Part shown: positions 26,652 to 34,837 of the stretch, one piece after another
Numbering within the stretch: the first letter of the stretch is position 1
Layout: the number at the start of each line of letters is the position of its first letter
Assembly (NCBI GenBank): GCA_902788275.1
Contig: CADAJV010000005.1
Span: 1-40,608 of the forward strand
DNA: 40,608 nt
Direction: 5' to 3'
Origin: an uncultured Bacteroidales bacterium
GTDB lineage: Bacteria; Bacteroidota; Bacteroidia; Bacteroidales; Bacteroidaceae
Translations under genes and position numbers: made by a program
The notes under the pieces: model-generated
Told to the model about the DNA's origin: nothing
The model's input: only the letters and a program-made list of their open reading frames with translations
Database searches by the model: none

Positions 26652-27869
26652 TTACGACGGTATTTGGAAGTGTTGTGCCAGTCCGCCCTCGGCTGTTTCC
26701 TTATATACAGAGGGCAGGTCGTGGCCGGTTTCCTTCATGACCTGTACCACCTTGTCGAAGCTGACGGAGTGGCGCCCATCGGTGAGGGCGGAGTAGAGAC
26801 AGGAGTCCATGGCCCTGACGGCGGCGTAGGCGTTGCGCTCGATGCAGGGTATCTGCACCAGTCCGCATACGGGGTCGCAGGTCATGCCCAGATGGTGTTC
26901 CAGACCCATCTCGGCAGCATACTCAATCTGGGCTATGCTGCCGCCAAAGAGCTGGTTGGCAGCGGCGGCGGCCATGGCACAGGCTACGCCCACCTCGCCC
27001 TGGCAACCCACCTCGGCGCCTGAGATGGAGGCGTTTTCCTTCACCACATTGCCGAAGAGTCCGCCAGTGGCCAGGGCGCGGGTGATCTGAGCATCGGTAA
27101 AGTGGTGGCGTTCCACTATCTGGTAGAGCACTGCCGGCATCACGCCGCACGAGCCGCAGGTGGGGGCGGTGACAATGGTGCCGCCTGAGGCATTGACCTC
27201 GGCTACTGCCAGCGCATAGGCAAAGGTGACGCCCTTGGCCTGCAGCGAGGGAGTCATGCTGTTGGCGCGGACATAGAACTTGGCGGCCTTGCGCTTGAGA
27301 TGTAGCACTCCGGGTAGCACCTCCTCATCGGCCAGACCCTGCTGGATGGCGGCGCACATGGTGTGCCACACCTCAAGGAGGTAGTCCCATACGTCGGGCT
27401 GCTCACGCTCCTTGACATACTCCCAGAAGTTCATGCCCTGACGGTCGCAGTAGTTGAGGATGTCGGTCATGGTGGTGAGGTCGTAGATGTCGGCAGACTC
27501 ATCGTGCAGATACTTAGGCTTATCTTCTTTGAGTGCTCCGCCTCCCACGCTGTAAGCTGTCCAGTCGTCCAGAATCCGGCCCTCGCTGTCAAGGGCCTCA
27601 AACTTTACGGCGTTAGGGTGAAAGGGCAGAAATTGCTTGGGTTGCCATATTACCTCCACGTTTTTGTTGGCCTGATTGAAGGTCTCGTTGATGGCAACAT
27701 CGGTGAGGTGGCCTTTGCCTGTGGCTGCCAGGCTGCCGTAGAGTGTGGCGCGGTAGGACTGGCAGTCAGGATTGTGTTGTATGAATATCTCGGTGGCTTT
27801 GGCGGGCCCCATGGTGTGAGACGAACTGGGGCCGTGGCCTATACGATAGATTTCCTTGATTGATTTCAT
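26652..27869 (-). CDS. sdaA: L-serine ammonia-lyase, iron-sulfur type, single chain
   Basis: The product has 405 residues and deaminates L-serine to pyruvate and ammonia using a [4Fe-4S] cluster. The N-terminal beta domain opens with IKEIYRIGHGPSSSHTMGPA, the family hallmark. The alpha domain holds the cluster cysteines, seen in TAPTCGSCGVMPAV (about 235-245) and MTCDPVCGLVQIPCIERNA (about 328-346), and the GSIAQIEYAAEMGLEHHLG segment. Both domains are in one chain, as in SdaA and SdaB. It is monocistronic and convergent with purD. Confidence 0.95.
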   Translation of the reverse strand: MKSIKEIYRIGHGPSSSHTMGPAKATEIFIQHNPDCQSYRATLYGSLAATGKGHLTDVAINETFNQANKNVEVIWQPKQFLPFHPNAVKFEALDSEGRILDDWTAYSVGGGALKEDKPKYLHDESADIYDLTTMTDILNYCDRQGMNFWEYVKEREQPDVWDYLLEVWHTMCAAIQQGLADEEVLPGVLHLKRKAAKFYVRANSMTPSLQAKGVTFAYALAVAEVNASGGTIVTAPTCGSCGVMPAVLYQIVERHHFTDAQITRALATGGLFGNVVKENASISGAEVGCQGEVGVACAMAAAAANQLFGGSIAQIEYAAEMGLEHHLGMTCDPVCGLVQIPCIERNAYAAVRAMDSCLYSALTDGRHSVSFDKVVQVMKETGHDLPSVYKETAEGGLAQHFQIPS

Positions 27870-27956
27870 GGCGATTAATGGGTGGTGTTGTCAGGGTATT
27901 GAATATTTCGTGCTGCGAAGTTAGTAAAAAACGCAAAGAAAATGAAAAAGTTTTAT

Positions 27957-27964
27957 TATTTTTG
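27957..27964 (+). promoter_or_regulatory. -7 promoter box of sbcD
   Basis: TATTTTTG fits TAnnTTTG. The leader would be about 45 nt and ends with TAGGAGTAG before the start codon, an unusually good Shine-Dalgarno for this group. Confidence 0.55.
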
Positions 27965-28013
27965 CATACCAAATAGCGACATGTGCATATAGAAATATAT
28001 AATAGGAGTAGAA

Positions 28014-29243
28014 ATGAAAATAATCCATACTGCCGACTGGCATCTGGGCGACAACTTTCACGGCTACGACCGCACTGCTGAGCATGAGCATTTCCTCCAC
28101 TGGCTGGAGGGCGTGATTGCCGACGAGCGGCCCGATGCCTTGCTTTTAGCTGGTGATGTGTTTGACAATGCCAACCCCTCGGCGCAGGCTGAGGAGATGT
28201 TTTACCGGTTTCTGGCTAAGGCCACGGCACTGCACCCCGGCATGCGCATAATCATCACTGCCGGCAATCATGACTCAGGCCGCCGGCTGCAGGCTCCCTC
28301 TGAGGCACTGCGCTCGCTGGGTGTGGAGATTCGCGGTGTGGTGGAGCATGATGAGAAGAATCAGCCTCTCGCCGACAATCTGATTATCCCCGTGGGGGCC
28401 GTAGGCAGTCGTGAGGTGCAGGCTGTGGTGATAGCCTTGCCTTACCTGCGCACTGGCGACATAGAATTTCGCGACAATCTCAGCCGCAGCGTGAGAGAGT
28501 TTGTGCAGAAGCTGGTAGGCAATGTGCGCAAGGTGTATGGCAGGGAGATGCCCATTGTGCTGATGGCCCATCTGTATGCCGCCGGCGCAGAGATTGCCCA
28601 AATGGAGCATTCAGAGCGCTTGGTGGTGGGCGGCGAGGACTGCATTGACGCACGCGGCATCGATACGGGTGTGGACTATGTGGCCCTGGGTCATATACAC
28701 AAGGCCCAGCAGGTGGGTGGCGACGACAAGATGATGTTCTATGCCGGCAGTCCCATGCCAATGAGCTTCAGCGAGAAGGGCTATTCCCACGGAGTGAATA
28801 TGCTTACCATCGGTGCCAAGGGTGGTGCCGTGGTTGAAAGGCTGGAGTATAAGCCGCTGCGCTCTGTTCTGTCTCTGCCGGCCAAGGGCGCTGCTCCGCT
28901 GAACGAAATACTGACCCTTATAAAGGCGCTGCCCAAGGCTGACAAGGTGGACCCTGCGGAGTGGCCCTATGTGGAGATTCGCCTAAAGGAGAGCGAGGCC
29001 ACCCCCAATGCTCAGAGTGAGATAGTGGCGGCCATGCAAGACCATGCCGCTACGCTGTGCCGTCTGGTAAGGGAGGTGCCGCAGGTTGAGAATGATAATC
29101 GCCAGCGCAAGATGCAGTCGCTTGATCAACTGCGCAATATCAGTCCGCTTGATATAGCCCTGGATACATACCTTACGGAAACGGGGCGCGAGATGAGCGA
29201 TGAATTGATCAAGCGGTTTAAGCAGGCGGCGGAGGAGGTTTGA
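28014..29243 (+). CDS. sbcD: SbcD, nuclease subunit of the SbcCD (Mre11-Rad50-like) complex
   Basis: The product has 409 residues. With SbcC it forms an ATP-regulated nuclease that cuts hairpins and DNA ends. All phosphoesterase motifs are present: HTADWHLGDNFHG (about 5-17), LLAGDVFDNANPS (about 45-57), ITAGNHDSGRRLQAP (about 81-95), VLMAHLYAAG (about 182-191) and ALGHIHKAQQ (about 224-233). The C-terminal cap domain ends at 409. The next gene is sbcC, 129 bp downstream, with a heptad repeat run between them. Confidence 0.96.
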   Translation: MKIIHTADWHLGDNFHGYDRTAEHEHFLHWLEGVIADERPDALLLAGDVFDNANPSAQAEEMFYRFLAKATALHPGMRIIITAGNHDSGRRLQAPSEALRSLGVEIRGVVEHDEKNQPLADNLIIPVGAVGSREVQAVVIALPYLRTGDIEFRDNLSRSVREFVQKLVGNVRKVYGREMPIVLMAHLYAAGAEIAQMEHSERLVVGGEDCIDARGIDTGVDYVALGHIHKAQQVGGDDKMMFYAGSPMPMSFSEKGYSHGVNMLTIGAKGGAVVERLEYKPLRSVLSLPAKGAAPLNEILTLIKALPKADKVDPAEWPYVEIRLKESEATPNAQSEIVAAMQDHAATLCRLVREVPQVENDNRQRKMQSLDQLRNISPLDIALDTYLTETGREMSDELIKRFKQAAEEV

Positions 29244-29366
29244 GTTAGGAGTTAGGAGTTAAGAGTTAGGAGTTAGGAGTTAGGAGTTAGGAGTTAAGCC
29301 GTTAGTCTTTCTTCTTTCGAACTTTTCAAACCGTAAACCGTAAACTGTAAACCGTAAACCGTTTTA
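29242..29366. repeat. Eight GAGTTAG/GAGTTAA heptads and left copy of an inverted repeat flanking sbcC
   Basis: Eight consecutive heptads (GAGTTAG or GAGTTAA) occupy 29242-29297. A 40-bp segment at 29293-29332 (ending CTTTCGAACTTTTCAAAC) is the inverse of 33156-33195 with one mismatch. CCGTAAA heptads follow to about 29362, the inverse of those at 33135-33160. Confidence 0.85.
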
Positions 29367-29372
29367 GGAGTT

Positions 29373-32300
29373 ATGAGGATAGACAAGATAGAGATATGCA
29401 ACCTCGCCTCCATAGAGGGTGAGCAGCAGATAGATTTTACCAAGGAGCCGCTGAAGTCGGCGGGCCTCTTTGCCATTACCGGCAGGACAGGGGCAGGCAA
29501 GAGCACCGTGCTCGATGCCGTATGCCTGGCTCTGTACAACGAGGCTCCGCGTCTGGGCAACAGGGAGAGAGGTGCCCAGGCAACCGATGACGATGCGCCC
29601 AGCATCAGCATATATAACACATGTAATATGCTACGCCGCGGCACCACTCAGGGTTACAGTCATGTAACATTTTCGCTTAACGACGGGTCGCAGTATCTGG
29701 CCAAGTGGGAGGTGAGCGTCAATCGCAACGGCAAGTTTCGCCCCATACAGCGTGAGCTGGAGCAGCTAAGGCCCAAGCATACCGTCCTGGCTGACAAGAA
29801 CACCGAGGTGCAGAACCTCATTATGCAGATTGTGAGGCTGGACTACAGCCAGTTTACCCGTACCGTTATCCTGGCACAGAATAGCTTTGCCAATTTCCTC
29901 TCAGCCAAGAAGGGCGAGAAGTCGCAGTTGTTGGAGAAGATTACCGGCACCGAGATATATGCCAAGATATCACGCAATATATATGAGGAGACCAAGTCTG
30001 CCGAAAAGGAATACAGCATAGCCCGTCAGCACATGGAGACCCTGTCGGCCAGGGCAATGACCCCGGAAGACCTGCAGCAGACAGAGGAGAGCCTGCGTCT
30101 GCATGCCAGCCAGTTGGGCAAGGCTAAGGAGGACCTGGCACTGGTGCAGCGGCAGATGGAGTGGATGGTGCAGCATGGTCAGGCCATGACCGAGTTGGAG
30201 CAGGTGAAGGAGAAACTGCATGACGCCCGTCAGCAGTATAGCCAGCTATACGACCGTCAGCGTGAGTTGGAGCGCTATGACAAGCTGCAGCCTTTTGCCA
30301 AAACCTACTCTAATATCAAGCAGACGGAGGAGACTATTGCCAAGCTGAAGGAGGAAACCACGGCTAAGGAAGCCGAGGCAGAACAATTCAGGCGTGACGC
30401 AGAGATATGTCATGGCAGATACAGCGAAGCCAACGATCGCCTGCTGACAGCCAGACAGACCCAGAGCTACCAGCAGCCCAATATCAACAGAGGCCGCCTT
30501 ATCAACGGCCGCCTTACGGCATTAAAGGATGACCTGAAGACGCTGCAGGGCGACATGGCCCGCAGTGATGATGACCTGCGGCAGCGTACGGAAAGCCGCA
30601 ATAGCAAGGAGGCCGAGTATAATGATACCCGCAAACGCCTGGATGAGGCACGCCTGACTATGCAGACTATGCGCCAACACCAGGCCATGGTTGACCAGAT
30701 GGAGTATGTGCGCACACACCTGCAGACGATAAATGATCTCAGGCACGACATCAAGCGTACGGAGAATGACCTCATCTCTTTCAACAAGAGAATCAGTGTC
30801 GGCAAAGAGGTGGCCGCTACCGAGGAGAAGAACAATCATAAGCTGCAGGAAACCGTCAGCCGCCTGAAAGGCGAGCTGATGCTGCACGAGCAGGCCAATA
30901 AGGGACTTACCTCCCATGACATACAGAGCAGACTGACCCGGCTGTCGGAAACAGCCATGCGTTCTGGCAATGCCATAAGACTGTGGCAAAGTATTGCCCG
31001 TCGCTATGACGAGATCAACGATAAGGCCGACGAACTGCGCCGACGCCACACCCTGCACCAGCAGCAGGCCGAGGACGTGACAACGGCCAAGATAGCGGTG
31101 GAGAAAAGCTCCCATGACTATGAAAATATACATCAGATATATACACTAAATCAAAGCAAGGACGTGGCCAGCATGCGTCAGTCGCTGAAGGAGGGCACCC
31201 CCTGTCCGCTCTGCGGCTCTACCCACCATCCATACCACCCCGATTCGGTTCAGCAGCTTGATGAGTTTTTGGGCAATCTTATTGAGATGCACCAGCGTGA
31301 ATATGATAATTTGCAGGCTGCCAAGCAGAACCTGGTAGAAAAGCAGCAGGCCTATGATACCGAGCATGGACAACTGCAAGTGGAGGAGGAGGGACTCAAA
31401 CGGATGAGAGAAGAGCAGGCCGAGAATGAAAAGGCCTGGGCTCAGTACGCCGATCTCGACAGAAGCTTTGCGCAGTGTGATGAGAATGTCAATCGCGACA
31501 ACCGCCGCATCATCCTCATACAGATATACGAATCCTCATGCAAGGAAAGAGATGCCGCCAAAGCCAGGCAGGAAGAGTTTACCAGACATCAGGACGAAAT
31601 CAACAAGCTCAATGCCGAGATAAAGGATGTGCAGCAGCAGATAACCGAGAGTTCACGCAAGCAGACCCAGATAAATGCCGATATACAGATTCTGGAGAAC
31701 AAAATGGCTGCATGCCAAGGCAATATAGAGAAATATAAACACACCCTTGCCGAGGAAATATCGCGGATGGAGCCCATTATGACCATCACCGGCTGGAAAG
31801 AACGGTTAGTTGACGCCTACGAAGCCTTCGACCGCGAGCTGGCGGAGATAAAGAGCAAATGGGACACAGCCCACGAGGTGCTGCAGCAGGAGGAAGACAA
31901 CAGTTTCCGCTTGCAGCAAGAACTTAAAACCCTTGACAAGGCTATGGAAGACCTGCAGCGACTGCGTCGTGACCAGAAAGGCAAGCAAGACGTCAAGCTA
32001 CAGGAAATAAACAGATACGAGACCGACCTGCGTACACTCTTTGGCGACAGCACACCCGACGAGGAGGCCCATCGCCTGGATGCCGCCGTGGCAGCCGCCG
32101 AGGAAGATGCTCAGAAAGCCACAGCCAAATATAACGAAGTGCGCAAGAGCCTCGACGGGGTGGAGGGCGAGATCAAGAGCCTGCGCCAGCAGAGCGCAGC
32201 ACAGGAGAAGATTCTCCGCGAGATGCGCACCAACCTCGACATCGAGATATCGCGCTTCAATACCGGACAGGAAGATACCCTGCAGTATTTTGAGCTGGAC

Positions 32301-33122
32301 CGTTACTTCAGTAATCCGCAGAGCTGGAGCGAACTGCGCGAGACGATAGACGAGCATAAGCGGCGGGTAGCAGCAGAGAACGTAAAGATGGAAGCTGCCC
32401 AGCAGGCAGTGTCAAAACTGGAAGCTTCACCCAACAGGCCGGCCGAGCAGGAGGAGAACCAAGCCCTTCTGGCAGACCGTCATGACCAGTTGACACTGCA
32501 GATAGAGAGCAACGAGAAGGAGCGCAGCCAACTGGAGTATGCCGTCAAGCTGCACCATGACTGCACAAAAGACATGAATTTCTACCGCCCCACACTGGAG
32601 AAAGCCGAAAAGAACTGGGCCGCATGGAAAGAGCTGTGCGACGTGCTCGGCAGTTCCGATGGAAACGCCTTCCGTGAGAAAGCCCAGCGCTACACCTTTG
32701 AGTTCCTGGTGAACTTTGCCAATGAGCAGCTGGCTGACCTCACCTCGCGCTACAGGCTCCAGGTAGGCCGAGGTACACTGCAGCTTGAGGTCATCGACCG
32801 CTATATGCTCGATCAGGTGCGAGCCGTCAACTCCCTCTCAGGCGGCGAGACATTTATCATCAGCTTAGCATTGGCACTGGGACTGTCGTCGCTCTCCAGC
32901 AACAATCTGGAGATAGGCAGCCTCTTTATTGACGAAGGCTTCGGCAACCTGGACAGCCAGAATCTCAACATGGTAATAGACGCACTGAGCAACCTGCCCA
33001 ACACACAGCACCGCCAGGTGGGAGTCATCAGCCATACCGAGCTCATAAAGGCGCGCATCTCACCCAAGATAAATCTCGTGCCAGAGCCGGGAGGGCGCAG
33101 CAGAATAGAAGTGAGAAGTTGA
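29373..33122 (+). CDS. sbcC: SbcC, Rad50-like ATPase subunit of SbcCD
   Basis: The product has 1249 residues, in the range of long SbcC proteins. The N-terminal ATPase half has Walker A GRTGAGKST (about 37-45) and the Q-loop region. Two long coiled-coil arms (about 180-600 and 640-1080) meet at a zinc hook, CPLCGSTHHP (about 611-620). The C-terminal half has the ABC signature LSGGETF (about 1155-1161), then Walker B SLFIDEGFGNLD (about 1184-1195) and a closing VISHTELIKARI. It holds and unwinds DNA ends for SbcD. The start at 29373 follows TAGGAGTT and begins MRIDKIEICNLASIEGEQ, as expected. Confidence 0.96.
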   Translation: MRIDKIEICNLASIEGEQQIDFTKEPLKSAGLFAITGRTGAGKSTVLDAVCLALYNEAPRLGNRERGAQATDDDAPSISIYNTCNMLRRGTTQGYSHVTFSLNDGSQYLAKWEVSVNRNGKFRPIQRELEQLRPKHTVLADKNTEVQNLIMQIVRLDYSQFTRTVILAQNSFANFLSAKKGEKSQLLEKITGTEIYAKISRNIYEETKSAEKEYSIARQHMETLSARAMTPEDLQQTEESLRLHASQLGKAKEDLALVQRQMEWMVQHGQAMTELEQVKEKLHDARQQYSQLYDRQRELERYDKLQPFAKTYSNIKQTEETIAKLKEETTAKEAEAEQFRRDAEICHGRYSEANDRLLTARQTQSYQQPNINRGRLINGRLTALKDDLKTLQGDMARSDDDLRQRTESRNSKEAEYNDTRKRLDEARLTMQTMRQHQAMVDQMEYVRTHLQTINDLRHDIKRTENDLISFNKRISVGKEVAATEEKNNHKLQETVSRLKGELMLHEQANKGLTSHDIQSRLTRLSETAMRSGNAIRLWQSIARRYDEINDKADELRRRHTLHQQQAEDVTTAKIAVEKSSHDYENIHQIYTLNQSKDVASMRQSLKEGTPCPLCGSTHHPYHPDSVQQLDEFLGNLIEMHQREYDNLQAAKQNLVEKQQAYDTEHGQLQVEEEGLKRMREEQAENEKAWAQYADLDRSFAQCDENVNRDNRRIILIQIYESSCKERDAAKARQEEFTRHQDEINKLNAEIKDVQQQITESSRKQTQINADIQILENKMAACQGNIEKYKHTLAEEISRMEPIMTITGWKERLVDAYEAFDRELAEIKSKWDTAHEVLQQEEDNSFRLQQELKTLDKAMEDLQRLRRDQKGKQDVKLQEINRYETDLRTLFGDSTPDEEAHRLDAAVAAAEEDAQKATAKYNEVRKSLDGVEGEIKSLRQQSAAQEKILREMRTNLDIEISRFNTGQEDTLQYFELDRYFSNPQSWSELRETIDEHKRRVAAENVKMEAAQQAVSKLEASPNRPAEQEENQALLADRHDQLTLQIESNEKERSQLEYAVKLHHDCTKDMNFYRPTLEKAEKNWAAWKELCDVLGSSDGNAFREKAQRYTFEFLVNFANEQLADLTSRYRLQVGRGTLQLEVIDRYMLDQVRAVNSLSGGETFIISLALALGLSSLSSNNLEIGSLFIDEGFGNLDSQNLNMVIDALSNLPNTQHRQVGVISHTELIKARISPKINLVPEPGGRSRIEVRS

Positions 33123-33134
33123 ACATTGAAATAT

Positions 33135-33226
33135 GTTTACGGTTTACAGTTTACAGTTTGAAAAATTCGAAAGAAGAAAGACTAACGGCTTAACTACTTA
33201 ACTACTTAACTTCTTAACTACTAAAA
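33135..33226. repeat. Right copy of the inverted repeat flanking sbcC, with TTAACTAC run
   Basis: GGTTTAC/AGTTTAC heptads (33135-33160) lead into 33156-33195, which is inverse to 29293-29332. The GACTAACGGCTTAACT word and following TTAACTAC units (33180-33226) also match 14273-14319 in direct orientation. Confidence 0.85.
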
Positions 33227-33229
33227 AAG

Positions 33230-33799
33230 ATGATAGAGTACAAGATTCGCCGCTACTTGCAAAGAATGCGTCAGCCGTTTGGCAGCAGGAGTGTCCAGTC
33301 GCCCGGCGTGTACACCTTCATCAGCGAAGTCATAAGCAACCGCCAGCCCTACTACGCCTATGCCGACCTGGCCGCCCACCTCAAAAGCATGAGTCGGCAC
33401 GACCGCAAGGTGGCCAAGCTGCTCTTGCGGCTGTCCAACTACATAAGACCAGCCGTAGCCCTGCTGCCGCAGGACAGCCGGTACTTCGCCCCCCTCGTGG
33501 AGCACGGGTGCAGGCAAACAGCCATAACCCTCTATGCAGCGCACCCCGACATCAACCCCCACACAGGCGCCCCGCTGCTAATACACATAGACGCCACCAG
33601 GGCGCAGCCGCCCTGCAGCCCCCCGCCCGGGCAGTCAGCCATAGTAGTGCATCACATCTATCACAGCCGCACCGCATTACAGACATGGCGCAGACTCGCC
33701 GCCACACCGTGGGCCACCATCACCATAGACCTCGGCATAGCCGGAGTAATATACACCAATACCAAATATTCCAAACAACACTACATAATAAACATTTAA
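33230..33799 (+). CDS. Methyltransferase-like conserved protein, shortened
   Basis: The product has 189 residues. Its start, RRYLQRMRQPFGSRSVQSPGVYTFISEVI followed by PYYAYADLAAHL, and its end, IVVHHIYHSRTALQTWRRLAATP then ATITIDLGIAGVIY, match my memory of a Bacteroidetes class I SAM-methyltransferase-like family of about 240 residues. The middle is short and I see no glycine-rich SAM motif (ExGxGxG), and the usual VDDIHW is VHHIYH here. It may be a catalytically dead or eroding member. It is followed 12 bp later by the adenosyltransferase gene and is likely cotranscribed with it. Confidence 0.65.
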   Translation: MIEYKIRRYLQRMRQPFGSRSVQSPGVYTFISEVISNRQPYYAYADLAAHLKSMSRHDRKVAKLLLRLSNYIRPAVALLPQDSRYFAPLVEHGCRQTAITLYAAHPDINPHTGAPLLIHIDATRAQPPCSPPPGQSAIVVHHIYHSRTALQTWRRLAATPWATITIDLGIAGVIYTNTKYSKQHYIINI

Positions 33800-33811
33800 T
33801 TTACAGGACCC

Positions 33812-34345
33812 ATGAAAATATATACCCGCACAGGCGACAGCGGCCAGACATCCCTAGTAGGAGGCAAGCGAGTGTCCAAGACCCATCCGCGCCTTGAGGC
33901 CTACGGCACCGTTGACGAGCTGTCCAGTCATCTTGGCCTCCTCGCATCGCTGCTAACCGACCATCATCACCGCCAGACCATCCTCACCATACAGCAGACC
34001 CTCTTCAGCCTCTCAGCCATCCTCGCCACAGAGCCAGAGTCCAAATGGCAGCCCGAGCCCCTGTCCCCATCACACACAGAGAAACTCGAGGTAGAGATAG
34101 ACCACCTTCAGCAGCAGCTACCCGCCCTGCATTCCTTCATAATCCCCGGCGGCAGTCAGGCCGCCAGCCAGGCCCATGTGTGCCGCACCGTGTGCCGTCG
34201 TGCCGAGCGCTGCATCCTTGCCCTGACCGAAGAGATAGAAGTTAGCGCCGATGTGCTGCGCTATGTCAATCGTCTATCCGATTACCTGTTCGTCTTGGCC
34301 CGCCATCTCAATGTCAGTAAGGGAATACAGGAAATCACCCATTGA
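33812..34345 (+). CDS. PduO-type cob(I)alamin adenosyltransferase
   Basis: The product has 177 residues and transfers the adenosyl group of ATP to cob(I)alamin to make coenzyme B12. The N-terminal ATP-binding motif YTRTGDSGQTSLVGGKRVSK, then YGTVDELSSHLGLL, and the C-terminal CRTVCRRAERCILAL and VNRLSDYLFVLARHLN are diagnostic of this family. No cobalamin synthesis gene or B12 riboswitch is seen nearby. It is probably cotranscribed with the preceding methyltransferase-like gene. Confidence 0.95.
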   Translation: MKIYTRTGDSGQTSLVGGKRVSKTHPRLEAYGTVDELSSHLGLLASLLTDHHHRQTILTIQQTLFSLSAILATEPESKWQPEPLSPSHTEKLEVEIDHLQQQLPALHSFIIPGGSQAASQAHVCRTVCRRAERCILALTEEIEVSADVLRYVNRLSDYLFVLARHLNVSKGIQEITH

Positions 34346-34416
34346 AAAATAACAATCATTAACATAGTGCCAGTATATTTTTATCGGAAAAATTAGTGGG
34401 TAATAAAAAAATAGAT

Positions 34417-34424
34417 TACTTTTG
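34417..34424 (+). promoter_or_regulatory. -7 promoter box of the split small gene
   Basis: TACTTTTG fits TAnnTTTG, with a TTAG near -33. It serves the small gene starting at 34471, with a leader of about 42 nt. Confidence 0.55.
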
Positions 34425-34470
34425 CACGCCGTTAGGAAATAATTAAGTTCAAACTTTAAATTTCTAAAAA

Positions 34471-34620
34471 ATGTATTGGACACTTGAATTAGCATCAAAA
34501 CTTGAGGATGCCCCCTGGCCTGCAACAAAGGATGAGCTCATAGACTACGCCCTGCGCTCCGGCGCCCCCATGGAGGTAGTGGAGAACCTGCAGGAAATAG
34601 AGGACGAAGGCGAGAGATAA
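34471..34620 (+). pseudogene. 5' part of a conserved small protein gene (DUF2795-like), cut by an insertion
   Basis: It encodes 49 residues, MYWTLELASKLEDAPWPATK through EIEDEGER, then stops. I recall intact Bacteroidetes members as about 70 residues ending in FFFNEDEY. Here the frame leaves the family sequence right after EDEGE, where the ATPase cassette begins. The family ending, DFFFNEDEY and its stop, survives at 36195-36224 on the far side of the cassette. A shortened 49-residue protein could still be made, since promoter and start are intact. Function of the family is unknown to me. Confidence 0.8.
34516..34615 (+). repeat. 100-bp perfect direct repeat, left copy (right copy 36097-36196)
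   Basis: The 100 bases from TGGCCTGCAACAAAGG to GAAGGCGAGA within the small gene are identical at 36097-36196. Flanking bases differ on both sides. The repeats bracket the ATPase cassette exactly. Confidence 0.97.
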
Positions 34621-34724
34621 ACAAGGACTGTTTGTCTCGCTGGTGCTTTATGGTTTAGAAACTTGTGTAAAAAATGCACAGGTTCACGATGAGGGAGGGG
34701 GAATGTCTTATATTGTAAGATTAG

Positions 34725-34749
34725 ACTGAAAAATCGTCACTTGTGCCAT
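34725..34749 (+). promoter_or_regulatory. Palindromic box, upstream copy
   Basis: ACTGAAAAATCGTCACTTGTGCCAT matches the downstream copy at 34799-34823 in 21 of 25 positions. It lies just upstream of the -33 box of the ATPase promoter. Confidence 0.55.
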
Positions 34750-34766
34750 TTTTTTAGCCAAAAGAT

Positions 34767-34797
34767 TTTGCGAATTTAGAAATAATAGCTATATTTG
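34767..34797 (+). promoter_or_regulatory. Promoter of the cassette ATPase
   Basis: A perfect -33 TTTG (34767-34770) and -7 TATATTTG (34790-34797) are spaced by 19 bp, the best promoter in the window. The leader would be about 35 nt. Confidence 0.75.
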
Positions 34798-34798
34798 C

Positions 34799-34823
34799 AC
34801 TGAAAAATTGGCACAGGTGCCAT
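34799..34823 (+). promoter_or_regulatory. Palindromic box, downstream copy at the transcription start
   Basis: The core GGCACAGGTGCC (34810-34821) has perfectly inverted GGCAC/GTGCC arms, immediately after the -7 box. Together with the upstream copy it brackets the promoter, as expected for a repressor operator pair. The binding protein is unknown. Confidence 0.55.
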
Positions 34824-34837
34824 AATTTCATTGCAAT

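Noticed and set aside
33812-34345. Possible link of the adenosyltransferase to a cobalamin riboswitch-controlled receptor (the barrel gene at 36269)
   Set aside because: No B12 riboswitch-like sequence is seen before either gene, and a terminator and the inserted cassette lie between them.
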